A DNA stretch of 64,000 bases from Yponomeuta sedellus (lineage: Eukaryota > Arthropoda > Insecta > Lepidoptera > Yponomeutidae), in assembly GCA_934045075.1 (NCBI GenBank), contig OW203722.1:19010986-19074985 (forward strand), in the 5' to 3' direction. Positions 22,446 to 34,358 of the stretch are shown here, in pieces. Under the pieces are notes generated by a model. That model was not told the origin of the DNA. It ran no database searches and saw only the letters and a list, made by a program, of their open reading frames with translations. Numbering within the stretch: position 1 is the first letter of the stretch; every line of letters begins with the position of its first letter. Both the position numbers and the translations under genes were made by a program.

Positions 22446-23978
22446 AGAAAAAAAAATCACCCCACAATAATCACATTAAACTACCACATTTGTCATACTA
22501 GGTCAATCAGCCTCGCTCCGCCTAATGAATGCCGCCAGTTCCGCTGCAGATGCGATTTTGGCGCATGTGTCTGATTCTCCCTTGACAACTAATATTTATT
22601 AGACGCTCACATTGTTGCCGCCATGATAAATGCGAGCACTATCCTGGTGCCTGCGGCCCTACTCAGAGTCGTAGTTGTACAATGTTACACTATAAAATAC
22701 CCCATCAGGATAGGCACGATATGTTCATATATCCGTGCTTTTTATCTTTGTATATAAGCACAATTATTATGAAATCAAATCAAATCAATTTTATTTCAAC
22801 GCAAAAAAATTACATTTGGAATGTCAATTTAAAATGTAAGCCGCTGCTGTCGGGCCATAGTGTAGTGGAGAAAAAGGTATTATCTTTGTATCTTTGTATG
22901 TAGGTATTACATTCTTAGTAGTGTAGGTATTATGGTAGTGTATTATTTTTGTATTTTTTTATACATTTATAGTTTACACATTTTATATTGTATACATTTT
23001 ATAGTTTAGTTTATACTTTATTGCACACGAAACATTTAACAGGAAATAACATAAGAAATAACATGTACCTTTGTTATATCTCTTATCAAGCTTATCTTAT
23101 CTCTTATCAAATTGCCTCACGTGCCTACCGCCGTTTGGCAATTTCAAAGGCTGAGGTAGTTGAATCAATAATGTGTAAAGCTTATGAATATTTTTTATCT
23201 TATCTTGTAAAACTTCAAAACACTTAGAAACTTCGATGAAAATGAAAATAATTGATAAAAGATAACTTGTGAATAAATAAACGTTGTCAAAACTGTTTCG
23301 TCGAAAGGTGAGTAGCAAGTGAAAATCCAAAAAAACTTAGAAATCATGACGTAATTTTAAATATTGATTTAAATTCTTTTTACCTAATCAATACTGTTTT
23401 ATTTTTTTTAATGTGCACAGAACACCACATCGTCATATCGATTTATGATCATACTTTGCTAATAGCTTTCAAGTAGGCCACCTGATACGGAATTTCATTT
23501 AAAGAAGCGTCAGAAGCCTCTATGATATTACTCCTGCTTGCTTGCTAATTTCAGTCGTCCATAAATCACGTAGGCTACCTACTTTATTGCTAGGTGCTTC
23601 TAGGTGCAAACCTGACGCCGTTATTAGAGGAATAAAGTTAGAGACACCTGGAGATATCCTTTTGGTAGATACTCGATTTTATGTGACGCGCGGTAAGGGC
23701 TATTTTCGGTTAGCCACAAATAGGCATGACGAAAAATTTTAAAAATATCTTCCATAATGTGGGGAAACTTTGCTTATTTATAAAAAAAACCTATATTTTA
23801 GTAATAAACTACGGTTTAACGAAAGTTAAAAACATTTTTCTAAAATTATTTTAAATCTGTCTGAAAACAGCTCGCAGTGTCATGGCGTCGAATCTGATGT
23901 CACGCCTACGTAAACAAACATCAAACGTCAAATGCGTCTACGCGCAGCCAAAGAAAGTATACAAATGTTTACCTAAGC
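22446..23978. other. No gene recognised; retroposon debris
   Basis: Contains AATCAAATCAAATCAATTTTATTTC (about 22770) and TTATACTTTATTGCACACGA (about 23013), both typical of inverted LINE tails. A GCCTACCGCCGTTTGGCAATTTC scrap belongs to the repeat family of 285-470. No coding region is supported. Confidence 0.4.
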
Positions 23979-24279
23979 GTGACGTCACGTGGTGTTTCAG
24001 TCAAAATGGCTGAAAACAGTATTATAATCTTTTATTTTATTGAAAATATTGGAAATCTCGTTTTTTTTTTTATATTACAACTAAAGCAGTGTTTTAACTT
24101 CTTTTATTATGTACTTCATCGTCACGCCTATTTCGCTCATTTCAATGAAGCGTTTGAAAAAGGAAAACCTAGGTCAGCGGCCACACAGAAGAGACGTCGG
24201 TCGCTGACGCGGGAAAGACTTATAGTTAATTCAATTCACTTTCATACAAAATGTACTAAAGGGACCAGACGACCTGCAC

Positions 24280-24440
24280 AAGAAAAAACGTATATACGGT
24301 CGTACATATAACTTGGGTGTCTTTAAAAGTAGAGTCAACCGGCATTTAACAGGTAAGCACGTAACATCTTAGACCCCGTCTTGGCTTACTATCAGGCGTG
24401 ACTGGGGTCAAGTGTAACCTGTCTTATATAAAAAAAAATC
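24280..24440 (+). repeat. LINE 3' end (RT C-terminus plus tail)
   Basis: One frame reads RSYNLGVFKSRVNRHLTGK, the usual end of CR1/Jockey-like reverse-transcriptase proteins (F-K-S-R-V-N-R-H-L). It is followed by a short 3' UTR with ACTATCAGGCGTGACTGGGG and a terminal A-rich run. 5'-truncated. Confidence 0.55.
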
Positions 24441-25106
24441 TTATGAAAGTCTTTTCCGCGCCCCTTCCCTCTGTGTCCCTTCTGTGGCCGCTGGCTTATA
24501 AAAATACAAATAGATTACAATAAAAACACCTTACCGTTAATAGCTAAAGATGGTGATGGGACATAATATCTCACATTATTTATTATTTATTCATTTTCAA
24601 GCATACACGGTACATTTTATATAAGTTAATTATAATAGTTAAGAGCATGCTTGATGAGCTAGTATCTGGCATGCAAAATTGTTTGCAGTTAATATTGCAC
24701 TTGTTTTTACCTGTTGGTATTTGAGAGTCAATATAAACTTATTATATTATAATTGTATTATGTTACATAAATTCTCAAATTATTATGTTACATTTTCTTT
24801 TTAATTGATAATCAAACATACTCGTATCATTAAAGTAAAAAAATATAATTGTTAAACGAGGTTACACAATACAATGCGATTTATTCACGCTCAGTTCCTT
24901 GTAATGTGTATTGTAATGAATAATATTACTTATTGTAACGTTACAAGTTTCCAAAGGATTCTTTAGCATTAGAGAAATAAAAAAAATACTGCTTTGTTAA
25001 ATTCTCAGTTAAATAGTCACGTCATAACGTAATAACAAATCTTCATCAAAACAAGAGTATAAAAATATTTATAGTATTTTGTAAGGTTAACACGAGCAGT
25101 AGACAT
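24441..25106. other. No gene recognised
   Basis: AT-rich non-coding DNA. Confidence 0.4.
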
Positions 25107-25235
25107 AATTAAAACTGTTTTTATACGGATTTATGCTCGTTTATTACATTTTTACAATTTTCCAACGTTTCGGCACTTTTTCAGGTGCCTCAGGTGAATA
25201 AACGATCATAAATCCGTATAAAAACAGTTTTAATT
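25107..25235. mobile_element. Hairpin MITE
   Basis: AATTAAAACTGTTTTTATAC at 25107 is inverted at the right end, GTATAAAAACAGTTTTAATT (25216-25235). Arms are about 37 bp with few mismatches. The middle has an AACGTTTCGGCACTTTTTCA motif. Non-autonomous and non-coding. Confidence 0.7.
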
Positions 25236-25354
25236 AATAAAAATATTTGCTCGTAATGATGAGTAACAGTATGTGAGCTTCCCGCCACGCTGACATATAA
25301 AGCAAACCGTGAAAATAATCTCACCCACAGTTTCAGCTGCGCCTGCCGACTTCT

Positions 25355-25690
25355 TATCTACACTATATAGCAGACCTACAAGTCATACAGTCTGCTCACA
25401 GTAATGAAGTTCATATAGAACTACGCAGTGTAAACTTTGGTCACAAAATAAACCCGTGCCTCTCTTTATCTACAGTAGCAGTCCCACAAGTCATACAGAC
25501 CGCTCACAGTCATGATATTCAGATAGACTGCTACGCAGCGTATTCTTTGGTCGCAAACTAAACCAGTCTCTCTCTTTGTCTACAAGAGCATTCACACAAG
25601 TCGCACTGGCCGGTCACAGTCCTGACGTTTAGATAGAACTACGCAGTGTACTCTTTGGTCGCGAACTAAACCAATCCCTTTTTTTGTCTA
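25355..25690 (+). repeat. Three decayed tandem copies of the TMTC exon 5' half plus intron border
   Basis: Units start near 25355, 25467 and 25578 (period about 110 bp). Each resembles the acceptor and first 60 or so bases of the real exon at 25694: TCTACA-GAGCA-TCCCACAAGTC, CCGCTCACAGTC, ACTACGCAGTG. After that they carry a segment not in the exon (CTTTGGTCGCAAACTAAACC). Each exon-like part ends in stop codons or frameshifts, so they are non-coding relics of tandem duplication. Confidence 0.7.
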
Positions 25691-25693
25691 CAG

Positions 25694-25830
25694 GAGCAGT
25701 CCCACAAGTCGTACAGGCCGCTCACAGTCCTGACGTTCAGATGGAACTACGCGGTGCACGGCCTGCAACCGGCCGGATATCATCTGGTCAACCTGCTCCT
25801 ACACGCCCTCGTGTCGTTGCTTTACTACAG
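25694..25830 (+). CDS. Tmtc: Internal exon of a TMTC-family protein O-mannosyltransferase
   Basis: A 137-bp exon between a polypyrimidine-CTACAG acceptor (ends 25693) and a CTACAG|GTTTGT donor (25831). In phase 0 it encodes 45 residues plus two bases, including HKSYRPLTVLTFRWNYAVHG and YHLVNLLLHALVSLLYYR. The block S-H-K-S-Y-R-P-L-T-V-L-T-F-R followed by a G-Y-H-L-V-N helix is characteristic of TMTC proteins. These are multi-pass ER membrane enzymes with C-terminal TPR repeats that O-mannosylate cadherins. The exon lies in the membrane-spanning N-terminal half. No flanking TMTC exon was found in the window, so the adjoining introns must be long. Which paralogue this is cannot be told. The gene runs on the + strand. 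Confidence 0.85.
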
Positions 25831-25839
25831 GTTTGTGAT

Positions 25840-26480
25840 TTTGTAAACGGTTACTCAGACAAAATGAGATATCCTGCATAGGGTGACGAGAGTCGTTAGC
25901 TCTAGTATCAAAAGTTGTGACTTTCCGTTACATTAAAGCAAGCCCAAAATTGCGATGAAGGATAGTTTCATTAATATTAAAACGAAAAAAATCTGAGTCT
26001 ACGAAATCTATGCCAGCGTAGAAGGTTATAGAACACTTTAATATGGCATTTTTTACTCATAATTGTTTATCCTTCCTTCATTCACGTGTAAAACATAACG
26101 TTAAAAGAACGAAAAAAAAATTAACACACTTATTCACCACAGAAACAAAAGGAATCAATATATCAAATTTTTGGTTGTAGCATCATATTTACTGACCTTA
26201 AAATGCCGTATCATTTGTAATTATTGTCACAATTTAATGCAATGTCCATTGTCAAATTCTGACATTTCAAAACGCGCCTCTTTCACCGTCACGGGTATAT
26301 CGTTTTTGTAAGAATAGTTACTAATGTTTAAAGTGTAGTGACTGCTGCAGTTAAAAGGAAAAGTATCATAGGTAAAAAGGCTTTAAAACTGAATTATTAA
26401 CAATGGATCAACTAATAAAATTCCATTGAAATATCGTTACGTATATTTTCTACTTAATTCCGTTAAAATAACAGCCAACT
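25840..26480. other. No gene recognised (probable TMTC intron)
   Basis: AT-rich sequence after the exon donor. No second TMTC exon seen. Confidence 0.4.
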
Positions 26481-27062
26481 ACTGAACCCTACACTGAGCG
26501 AGTCCCGAACGCACTTGACCGGTTTCTTTATTCGGATCAGTTAGATAAGATAAGATAATTTATTCTTTAAAATCAGAGGTAGGTACACAGCTTTGGTACA
26601 ATAACATAGTGTAGAGTACATTTTTGACATAAGGTTACAGGCTTACACCACTTAATAATGAAACTAGGCAGGGCCTGTTGCATAGAAAATAATTAGGGGA
26701 GAGAAAGAAATTTAAGAATTGCATTTGGGTATAGATAAGTCACGCACACATTTATGATACCTACTAGCAAAGGCCTTCAGTAATTAGGATAGAGTTCATA
26801 CTAAATTAACTAGGCCAAGTGTTAGGAGGTATTGTTAATAAAATTTCGAGCTTCCGAAATGCTTCCGAATATTACTACGTCATTAAAACTTTCCGCGGGC
26901 ACCTGTATTTGTCATTCTAAGCACGGCAGTAATAATAAACTATCACCTGAATCCAGCATAAACCCAAGCTATCGTTAGTCCTTGATTTTCCACTGAGGGC
27001 GATGACAGTTAAGCAGTAATTGAGTTAAAACATACATGTCTAACCTCCGGTTTTTGGTACAC
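26481..27062. other. Repeat scraps, no gene
   Basis: 26481-26535 carries GAACCCTACACTGAGCGAGTC and GACCGGTTTCTTTAT, the terminus of the family at 5155. At about 26545 GATAAGATAAGATAATTTATTC is an inverted LINE tail start. Confidence 0.45.
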
Positions 27063-27149
27063 TAACAAGTCGTTAATCGTGTCAGTTGGCCAAAGTGCAT
27101 ACGAAGAAAACATTTGACAGCTGTTAACAGTAAATTAACAGATTGTTAC
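27063..27149. mobile_element. Short hairpin MITE, copy 2
   Basis: Diverged copy of the element at 1149-1246: TAACAAGTCGTTAATCGTG at the left, CAGCTGTTAACAGTAAATTAACAGATTG at the right in two adjoining words, with the same middle (CCAAAGTGCATAC). Confidence 0.6.
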
Positions 27150-27870
27150 TGTACCAGGATGTGGGGCTAAGTCGCACTAAAAAATACGCCACGTTCAATT
27201 GTGGAATTGCGGTCTAAGCTTGTCAATTATGTTAACGATCGGAGTGAGTTCAGTATTACCCGGCAAAATATGTATGGACCTACCACAGTCAGACCGCCAA
27301 CTTCCGAGGTACTTACATACTTCGACGGGTTATACATCAAAGATGTCATTGGTTTGTCGTTTTTGTATAAAACCAACCATCAGTCTCGTTGTTATTTACT
27401 ATCGCCCAATCAACGTTCACGTTACGCATGGCGCACAGAACGAACCAATCACAGACTGATTTACTCTGCAGCATATCTTGCGCTCATTTTATTGGCGGAA
27501 ATAATAATATGGATAGATAATCCACTGATTTGGGTTCTAATTAAACGCGCTAAGTCACTCTTAGATATTAAATAGTAACCATAGGCTAAGTTCTATATTT
27601 ATTGCTACTGACAAAATACTGCACCGTGTGGTCTGTAAAGAAAATTAAATAAATAAATAAATTGGCAAAGACTAATCAAAAGGACTGGGCCGTTTTCGAG
27701 TATGAAAATTGTAGGAAGAAACACTTCTATGTATTTTTCATTCGCAGCAGTTCGGTACCTCTGACGAATAGCCTTAAGTTGAAAATAATTACTGCGAAAG
27801 TCCAATCAATAGCATCTGCGCCATCAAGCCTAATTGCTCAGAATTGAAAGGGTCTCTACTCTGAAACGAG
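27150..27870. other. No supported gene
   Basis: A 124-codon frame at 27201-27575 starts at GTG, has no recognised motif and no splice context. It is left unannotated. Confidence 0.35.
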
Positions 27871-27871
27871 A

Positions 27872-28045
27872 TTTTTTTTAATGTGGGCATCTATACCTTC
27901 CACTGTAGGGACAGGTATTCTCACAGAGAGAGAGATAGTATGGGCTTATATAATTAAGCACCACGCGTGCCCACCGCTGATTGGCAATATTAAGCATTGA
28001 CATAATTATGTGAACACATAGGGCACTCAGGTTACCTCACGACAT
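27872..28045 (+). repeat. Copy of the CCCACTGCAGGGCACAGG family
   Basis: TTCCACTGTAGGGACAGGTA, GTATGGGCTTATATAATTAA, GATTGGCAATATTAAGC and TTACCTCACGAC occur in the same order as at 285-470. Confidence 0.55.
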
Positions 28046-28399
28046 TAAATGTAATGCAATTAAATGAAAAGGTTTTATTCAAAGTAGCGCAGAAGCTGCG
28101 GCTTAATGAACGTTACAAGTTTATTTCAATGTCTAGATCATTTTGGAGAAAAAATGAAACTTAGTTTTTTCAAAGTCCTTAATTAACAGTTTACATAGTT
28201 ATTATAAAACACGCTTTGCACTGGCTTTAATTCCAGACATCATTGTCATCTAAATAATCCTTTATGTTATAGTAGCCTTTTTGGCACAAAGTGTACTTAA
28301 TACATTTTTCGAACCGCGTTTCAGGCAAGCTTAATATATCTTCAGGGATTTTATTATAGAAGACATAGAATATAATAAGAGCTTACGCCACGCGTGCCC

Positions 28400-28480
28400 A
28401 GCGCCGTAGTAGCGAAGCCGTAGAACGCCAGCCTCACATTCAGGAGGTCGTGATTCCCGAATCTCGGCATGCACAAAAGA
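28400..28480 (+). repeat. tRNA-like SINE head
   Basis: GCGCCGTAGTAGCGAAGCCG and CAGGAGGTCGTGATTCCCGA resemble the unit at 12345-12430. The B-box is degraded. Confidence 0.4.
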
Positions 28481-28545
28481 TTGTAATAAAGAGTAACGGT
28501 GCAAACCTCGAATCCTTACACCATTTTATATTGTTCTTTTCTATC

Positions 28546-28813
28546 TTCTTCTTCTTCTTCTTCATCAGGCTATATTAGTCCACTGCTGGACATAGCCCTC
28601 TCCTAATGAGCGCCATAGCTCTCCCCTAATGAGCGCAACGTTGTGCCATCATTGGGGGGTAATGCCCATAATCCCCACGCTGGGCATGCGGGTTGGGGAT
28701 CGCAGTTCGGTGGAATTGTACTGCAGGGGGCGCTGCTGCCCACCCCCTGGTTTGTGTCCCTTAGTCGCCTTTTACGACACCCGCGGGAATTATTTGGGTT
28801 GGTGCTATTCTCC
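28546..28813 (-). repeat. RTE-tail repeat
   Basis: Near-complete minus-strand copy preceded by CTTCTTCTTCTTC. It contains a small internal duplication of CTCTCCTAATGAGCGCCATAG (28600-28640). Confidence 0.65.
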
Positions 28814-30080
28814 TTTTCTATCTTTCATTTTCAAAATTTTAAAATTAGGTATGTCACACATTTTCGAGATTTCCCTCATTTTCATCACTACTACTTTACA
28901 TCTTAACTAGTGCTGACTATTTTTACCTACTTGTTGCGTTTTTATCCAGTTTTCTGTTTGTATTATAAATAAAACGGAATAAATAAAGCACAAAGTTAAA
29001 TTCGTTCCAGTTTTATTATTTTTAAAAGTTCTACAATACTACACAATTTTGTTTTCTAAGTTAACTTGTTTTCATCGAATCAATCAAATATTATTTATTG
29101 ATATAGAAACAAATTACATCCGGCGAGATGTTAAAATACAATACAATATGTACTTACATTTCTACAGTATAATATCCTGACCGGACTCCGGTCAGGAATT
29201 CCTGCTGCAAACCGGTCAAAATACTTAGAAGATTGCCAGTGGTAATGTTTTCTAACCGTGAAGGAAAACATCGGGAAGAAACCTGAGTGACTAAGGTGTT
29301 CGCGTACGAATTATTAAACCAACTCCCATTGTAAGGCAAGTACATTAGCATAAAGCTTACAAGAGCAGGAGGCTTTACTTAACCTCTGGCTTGACTTAAC
29401 GACTGCCATCTATCGACGGCAGCCGGCACCAAGTCCTTAAGGCGATTAGAGTCCTCGATGGCCTTGGACGTTTGAGCTCCCCGCCCCGCGCCAGAACCGC
29501 GCACCCCGCACGAAAACATCGAGATCTTAAAATACACGGGTGCCGTAGGTAGGCAGAAGCGCACTCCATACGCACTACTTACCTAATTTTTGACATTTAA
29601 TTTATTGATGAACGTTCTTTTTAAATGTAACATAACCTCTTAAGCCCTGGCGTTCTTAAAATAGGACATCACCAATAACTGTCTTAATTCACACCCAATG
29701 ATTTAGTAGGAAGTCCGGAAACTTTCTGTTCCAGGTCCAATATTTTCCTCATCATTTTTTGGACAACAAGAAGAAAAAGTTCTTCAAAATCTACGTAGTT
29801 TTAGAAGACTTGAAGTAACTGTTACCTCCAGGACTTAGGAGGATAAGATGTTGGTGTCTGTATAATGAAAATAATTGTAAGTAGAATAGTTTGATTGCCG
29901 AAATAGCGACCAAAGTTTTTATTTGGTGTGTAAAAAAATATATATTTTCTTTACATACGAGTAAGTACAAAACCAACAAAAGTGTGAAAATATATAATAA
30001 ATATGTCCTAAGGGTTTGATTTCTAAGCAATTATTTTCCCCAGAAAGCTAAAAATTACCAGGTAAAAAATTGGCTGGTAT
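28814..30080. other. Mostly no gene; 5S-SINE body fragment at 29385-29445
   Basis: 29385-29445 reads GACTTAACGACTGCCATCTA, TCGACGGCAGCCGGCACC, the body of the 5S-derived SINE (minus). 29240-29300 shows GAAGGAAAACATCGGGAAGA, a scrap of the family of 285-470. The rest is non-coding. Confidence 0.45.
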
Positions 30081-30082
30081 AT

Positions 30083-30593
30083 GAGATATTCCCGATTCGT
30101 CACTAGTCCATAAAATAACAATATTTATTTAATTTTTATCCACCGATACGTCACTAACTCAATTTTTTCGTGATTAAGAAAATATTGACGAATCGGAGGT
30201 TGAATTTAAAAAGAAATATTAGGGCAATGACGAACCGGTAATGTTTTTTATGAATGAGAAATCAGGTCAATGACGAATCGGGAATAACTCTGATTTTGGG
30301 GCTTGATTACGCAACTGATATTCATAAATGAAACACGCATTTCAAAATTCAGTAAACTTTAATTCTCTTACATTGTCATAACTATAATCTGTATTTGGGT
30401 TCTGGTCTATCAATACTGGTAAATTATCACATTGGGCAGCATACATTTCTTCATTACACATTTTCTGTTTTTTATTTTGTTCTTTAGTTGCAACTGAAAC
30501 ATAAGAATCTTCGTTTTAGTTTTGCCCGAATGGTCCTTGGCCCGACCTGTGACCATTCTTAAAAGTCGGGACAGTGACCAGTCGGGCATAACT
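30083..30593. repeat. Cluster of inverted GAGTTATNCCCGATTSGTCA motifs, left cluster
   Basis: Orientation B (GATATTCCCGATTCGTCA, 30086; CCACCGATACGTCA, 30141; GCCCGAATGGTCC, 30523) and orientation A (TGACGAATCGGAGG, 30186; TGACGAACCGGTAA, 30229; TGACGAATCGGGAATAACTC, 30271; GTGACCAGTCGGGCATAACT, 30574) are interleaved. At least two hairpin units are suggested, 30083-30290 and 30517-30593. The cluster lies just 3' of the minus-strand Mutator/YqaJ gene and overlaps its probable 3' UTR. Confidence 0.65.
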
Positions 30594-33417
30594 CTTTCAT
30601 TCCAACCTTCAAATAGAACCAGTTAAAAAAAATTGCAAGTAAGTATCCTATTTTTTTCCTCTTTACCTTGTCCTATGTTTTCTGGGTGCTTTCTTTTCAA
30701 TTTAATATTTCGTTCCGCATCATGTTCGTTTTCTTTTTCTGTATTTTTGGTTTTCAATTTATTTTTTTCTGCTTTATTGGTAAGTGCTTCCTGTATGTAC
30801 ACAGGATCTCTGATTCTAAGGTTTCTGGGAATCCTTGGGTCGACTAATTCCGGAAGCATACACTCTGTGTAAAAGGTTATTAATTTTGGTTTCATTATAT
30901 TTTCCCAGATTTCGTTATCCTTTAATATAGTTTCCGTTTTAATCTCATTACTAGCCCCTGTCCATATTGCAAATAAGCATTTATTTGTATTTGTTATGTG
31001 CAGTTGACCCTGCACCTGATAGTACCAGTTGTGGGTTTTATTGATAATTAATTCATTGTCGTCTAATTTATAAAATGGGAGCTTTTTATTTTTGACAACT
31101 TCTTTAATCTCCTTTTCATAGGCACTTAATGGACATTTTATTTCAACAATTGTCTCATTATCAATCACACCATCGGGTGTAGCTCCAAGATAATGATGTT
31201 CTTCGTCAATATATAGACCACAAGGGTTAATTTTTATATTTTCTTGTACCTCTAATTGCCTCAAAGCATTCTGTTCATTATCCTTTCCGTGTTTGATCGA
31301 TTTTACGTGTGCTACGCAGTCCTTGTAAATAATATCTTTCACAATATTGTGACAGCTTATGTCATTACGCCTCTTTATAACTTTTCCAAAGTTGGATGCG
31401 GTTAGTAGTTTGCGCCGCAGTTCCAACCATTCGCTACAAGAGCTCTGCAGTATTGTGTCTCTTTCTATTTTTCGTTTGTCTTCCTTTGTTTTGACCAAAT
31501 TTTGTAAGAACGTATTTTTTTCTTTTTCAAACATATCTGTGGGCATATCAGGCTTTTCACATTTATCTCCGTAGTTTATGTCTTCTCCCTTAGCAAATAG
31601 CATTCTGTTTTTCTTTCTCACAATTCTCCTCATTGCCATTGCCCTTTTTATTCTTCTGCTTTCTAATCTTTTAACACTTCCTCGAGGACTGCAACCTGCC
31701 ATAGATTTATACACTGAGGATATGACTTTGTGAGTGTTAAATGAGACAACAGCAGCATGGCACCTTGTCTGATATGAACCCCGTTTGCTGAAGTTTATAC
31801 GTTTTCCACCTACTAGCTTTGCTACTATACTATTATACCGCTCAACAGTGTTACTGTCAATGTCGTGAATCAAGCTGGGGGCGTGTGATGCCAAATTGGA
31901 CATCAAAAGACAAATTCTGGACCAAAGTGTGCCAGTGTAAAATTCTGTAGATTGTGACTCCAATTCCTTTTCACCAACATTACAGAAAGTCGGCTTGCAT
32001 CTGCTGTGATCGTCGAAGGCGTGTAAGTGTGCCAAAAGCAGATCATTATACAATAATTCAATGTTGCATCGTCGCTCTGATTCAGAATCCGCTTTATATG
32101 CTTTAATGATATTTCGAACAGTTTGTCTCAGGATCATTATTTTTTTTTGAGTTATCACTTTACGATGTTTCAGTATAAATTGGGTATCTGTTTGAAGAGC
32201 GGTAAGTTTGTTGCAAAGGTTACGAAGCAGGTGGTTTCGGCATTCAATTTTTTCTACGGTAATATGAGAATATGGTCGTTTTTTTAGCAGTTCTGCATGT
32301 GTACTGGCATCCCCGTCAGATACCATCCTCCCATAAATTAAATTATGCATCTCTATGGAGCACTTAAAGCCTTCAACGAGAATCGTGGACTCCATCGCAG
32401 TTGACGGTCCGTTGTAATTCTTGTAGCATTTGTGTTCTTTTGCTACTTTGTTTGCTTTTTCCGCCTGTGCACATATCGAGCAATATTTATTTTTCACGCC
32501 CAAAAACAACACCTGTCCAGTCTTTTTGCCGATTATAGCAGCAGCCCCGGAGAGAGCTGAGTAATTTTTTTTATATGTTCTCTTACACCAACATCCATCT
32601 ACAATTACGTCAATTATTGGAATGCCGTTTTCATCTACACGTCCTTCAGCTACTGCAATTTCCCGTTCTTTTTGTGCAGCAGCATTCATTGTTTCGACTG
32701 AATTTTTTTCCCAATAAGTTGATAACTTACAATGACATGCTCTATAGGTTTTCGGCGAAATTATAGGTAAATTCAAGGCCGCAGAAAGCTCTTGAAGTTG
32801 GGAGTGCCCACACCCTATGGCTATTGTTCCTGCAACTGCACAGTTGTTTATATTTATTTCTCCTGGAGGATCGTTTTCTATGAAAAAGAACTCTTTGCAC
32901 ATTTTACACTTCAACGTAAATTTAGAATAGAGTCGAAATTGCGTTCTCTTACAATTTCAATGCAACCCAAGCCACAATTCATAGATCCATGTTCAGATAT
33001 TTCTTGCAGTCTTGAATAGAAATAACCAATATCAATTATACGCCGACCATCAACAAATGAACCTGGTATTTTTTTTGGTGAAGAAAATTCAACCTGAAAA
33101 AGAAATCACCGTTTATTTGCGTTTATTGTGCAACATGTATCTACGTATAAAAGGAAAGCAATAACACTTTTTATTAATTTAGAATTTTTTCGAAATTAAT
33201 ACATACTGTTAAATGTTCAACCGGCTCTTGTGCATGTGTTGGATCATTTTGTGTTTCTGAGACAGTCACTGACTTTGAAAACAGGTCTGTTCCTGAAGGT
33301 GTTTCAATCTGAAATAAAAAAAATAGTGTCAATTTATACCACTTATGTTGTGTTACATCTTTGATTCAAGTTATCTCAGTAATGTAACAAATAATCAAGT
33401 TGTTACTAAATGCATAC

Positions 33418-33648
33418 CGCCAGGTGTTCAGTCGAATCTAGGGCAGGTATTGGAATTTTGCCGTGTGTTTCTGAGACGCTCAATGATTTTGGAGACTGGT
33501 TTAGGTATGAAGGTGTTTCTACCTGAAAATTAAAAAAAAAAGGTTTCAATGTATACCACGTACGTTGCATTACGTCACCTTTTAGTTATCTCAATAATGT
33601 AACAAATAATTAAGTAATTACTGAATACTAAATGCATACTATACAGAG
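33418..33648 (-). repeat. Tandem exon-intron duplication inside the Mutator/YqaJ gene
   Basis: Exons 33522-33418 and 33308-33207 encode related 35- and 34-residue segments (both begin [VI]ETPS and contain S[VL][TS]VSET and EHL[TA]). Their introns share TAATGTAACAAATAATCAAG and ACTAAATGCATAC. A third intron copy (33535-33645) ends in TACAG at about 33648, where a LINE fragment replaces the expected exon. Confidence 0.65.
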
Positions 33649-33818
33649 CAATGGAACGGGCTATGCTCGGTGTCTCTCTGATGGACCATATCAGAAATGA
33701 GGTGATCGACATAGCCTATAAAATAAGTAAGCTGAAGTGGCAGTGGGCTGGTCACATCTGCCGAAGAGCCGATGGCCGATGGGGTAGGAAGGTTCTCGAG
33801 TGGAGACCACGAACTTAT
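33648..33818 (+). repeat. RTE-type LINE ORF fragment
   Basis: Reads ERAMLGVSLMDHIRNE, then ISKLKWQWAGHICRRADGRW and VLEWRPR. This is the C-terminal part of an RTE-clade reverse transcriptase protein. It lies in intron 2 of the Mutator/YqaJ gene and truncates a duplicated exon unit. Confidence 0.7.
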
Positions 33819-33949
33819 TCAGGTTCCATAAATTTGCAGCTAGATACAGTAGTGGACAGCACATCAAGCTTGTCATTTTAAATGCAAACTAGACGTTGTT
33901 GCCGACGTTTAATCGTACACTGTCCTAACTTACACTAAATTATAAAGTC

Positions 33950-34358
33950 ATATAACGATTACTGATTGGTCACTATTTAACAATAAATATATTTTGTTTA
34001 TTTGTCATTGATCGATTGGTCACCGCTTTTGATTTACTATCTAAAATGTATCAATTAAAAATAGTAATGCTGCTTTTGTTGACTTTATTCAGAATTTGGC
34101 ATTGATGACCAATTGGGCATAGTTTTTTTATAGATGGCAAGTCGGGACAGTGACCAATCGGGCACTCCTCAGAGTTATTTCCGGTTCATCGTTCATCCGA
34201 TCCGTCTAAACAAATTTTGTTCATACTACGATCACCGATTCGTCCTTCGTTCATAAAAAAATGAAAACGAAACTGTGATTGATTTAAAAATAATATTACT
34301 TTGAGCAAGTACGAACCGGTAGTGGTTTATTTATGTGTGACCAATCGGATATAACTCG
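33950..34358. repeat. Inverted GAGTTATNCCCGATTSGTCA motifs, right cluster
   Basis: Orientation B at 33962 (CTGATTGGTCAC), 34012 (GATCGATTGGTCAC), 34171 (GAGTTATTTCCGGTTCATC) and 34231 (GATCACCGATTCGTCC). Orientation A at 34104 (GATGACCAATTGGGCATAG), 34140 (AGTCGGGACAGTGACCAATC), 34310 (TACGAACCGGTAG) and 34338 (GTGACCAATCGGATATAACT). The AGTCGGGACAGTGACC word is shared with 30564. 34171-34358 looks like one hairpin unit. Lies in intron 2 of the gene. Confidence 0.65.

Noticed and set aside
23979..24311. 110-codon frame with a basic C-terminal part
   Set aside because: Its end is the C-terminus of a LINE protein in the same frame. The rest shows no motif and is not a gene of its own.
27201..27575. 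124-codon open frame on the plus strand
   Set aside because: It starts at GTG, no domain is recognised, and no acceptor or partner exon is convincing.
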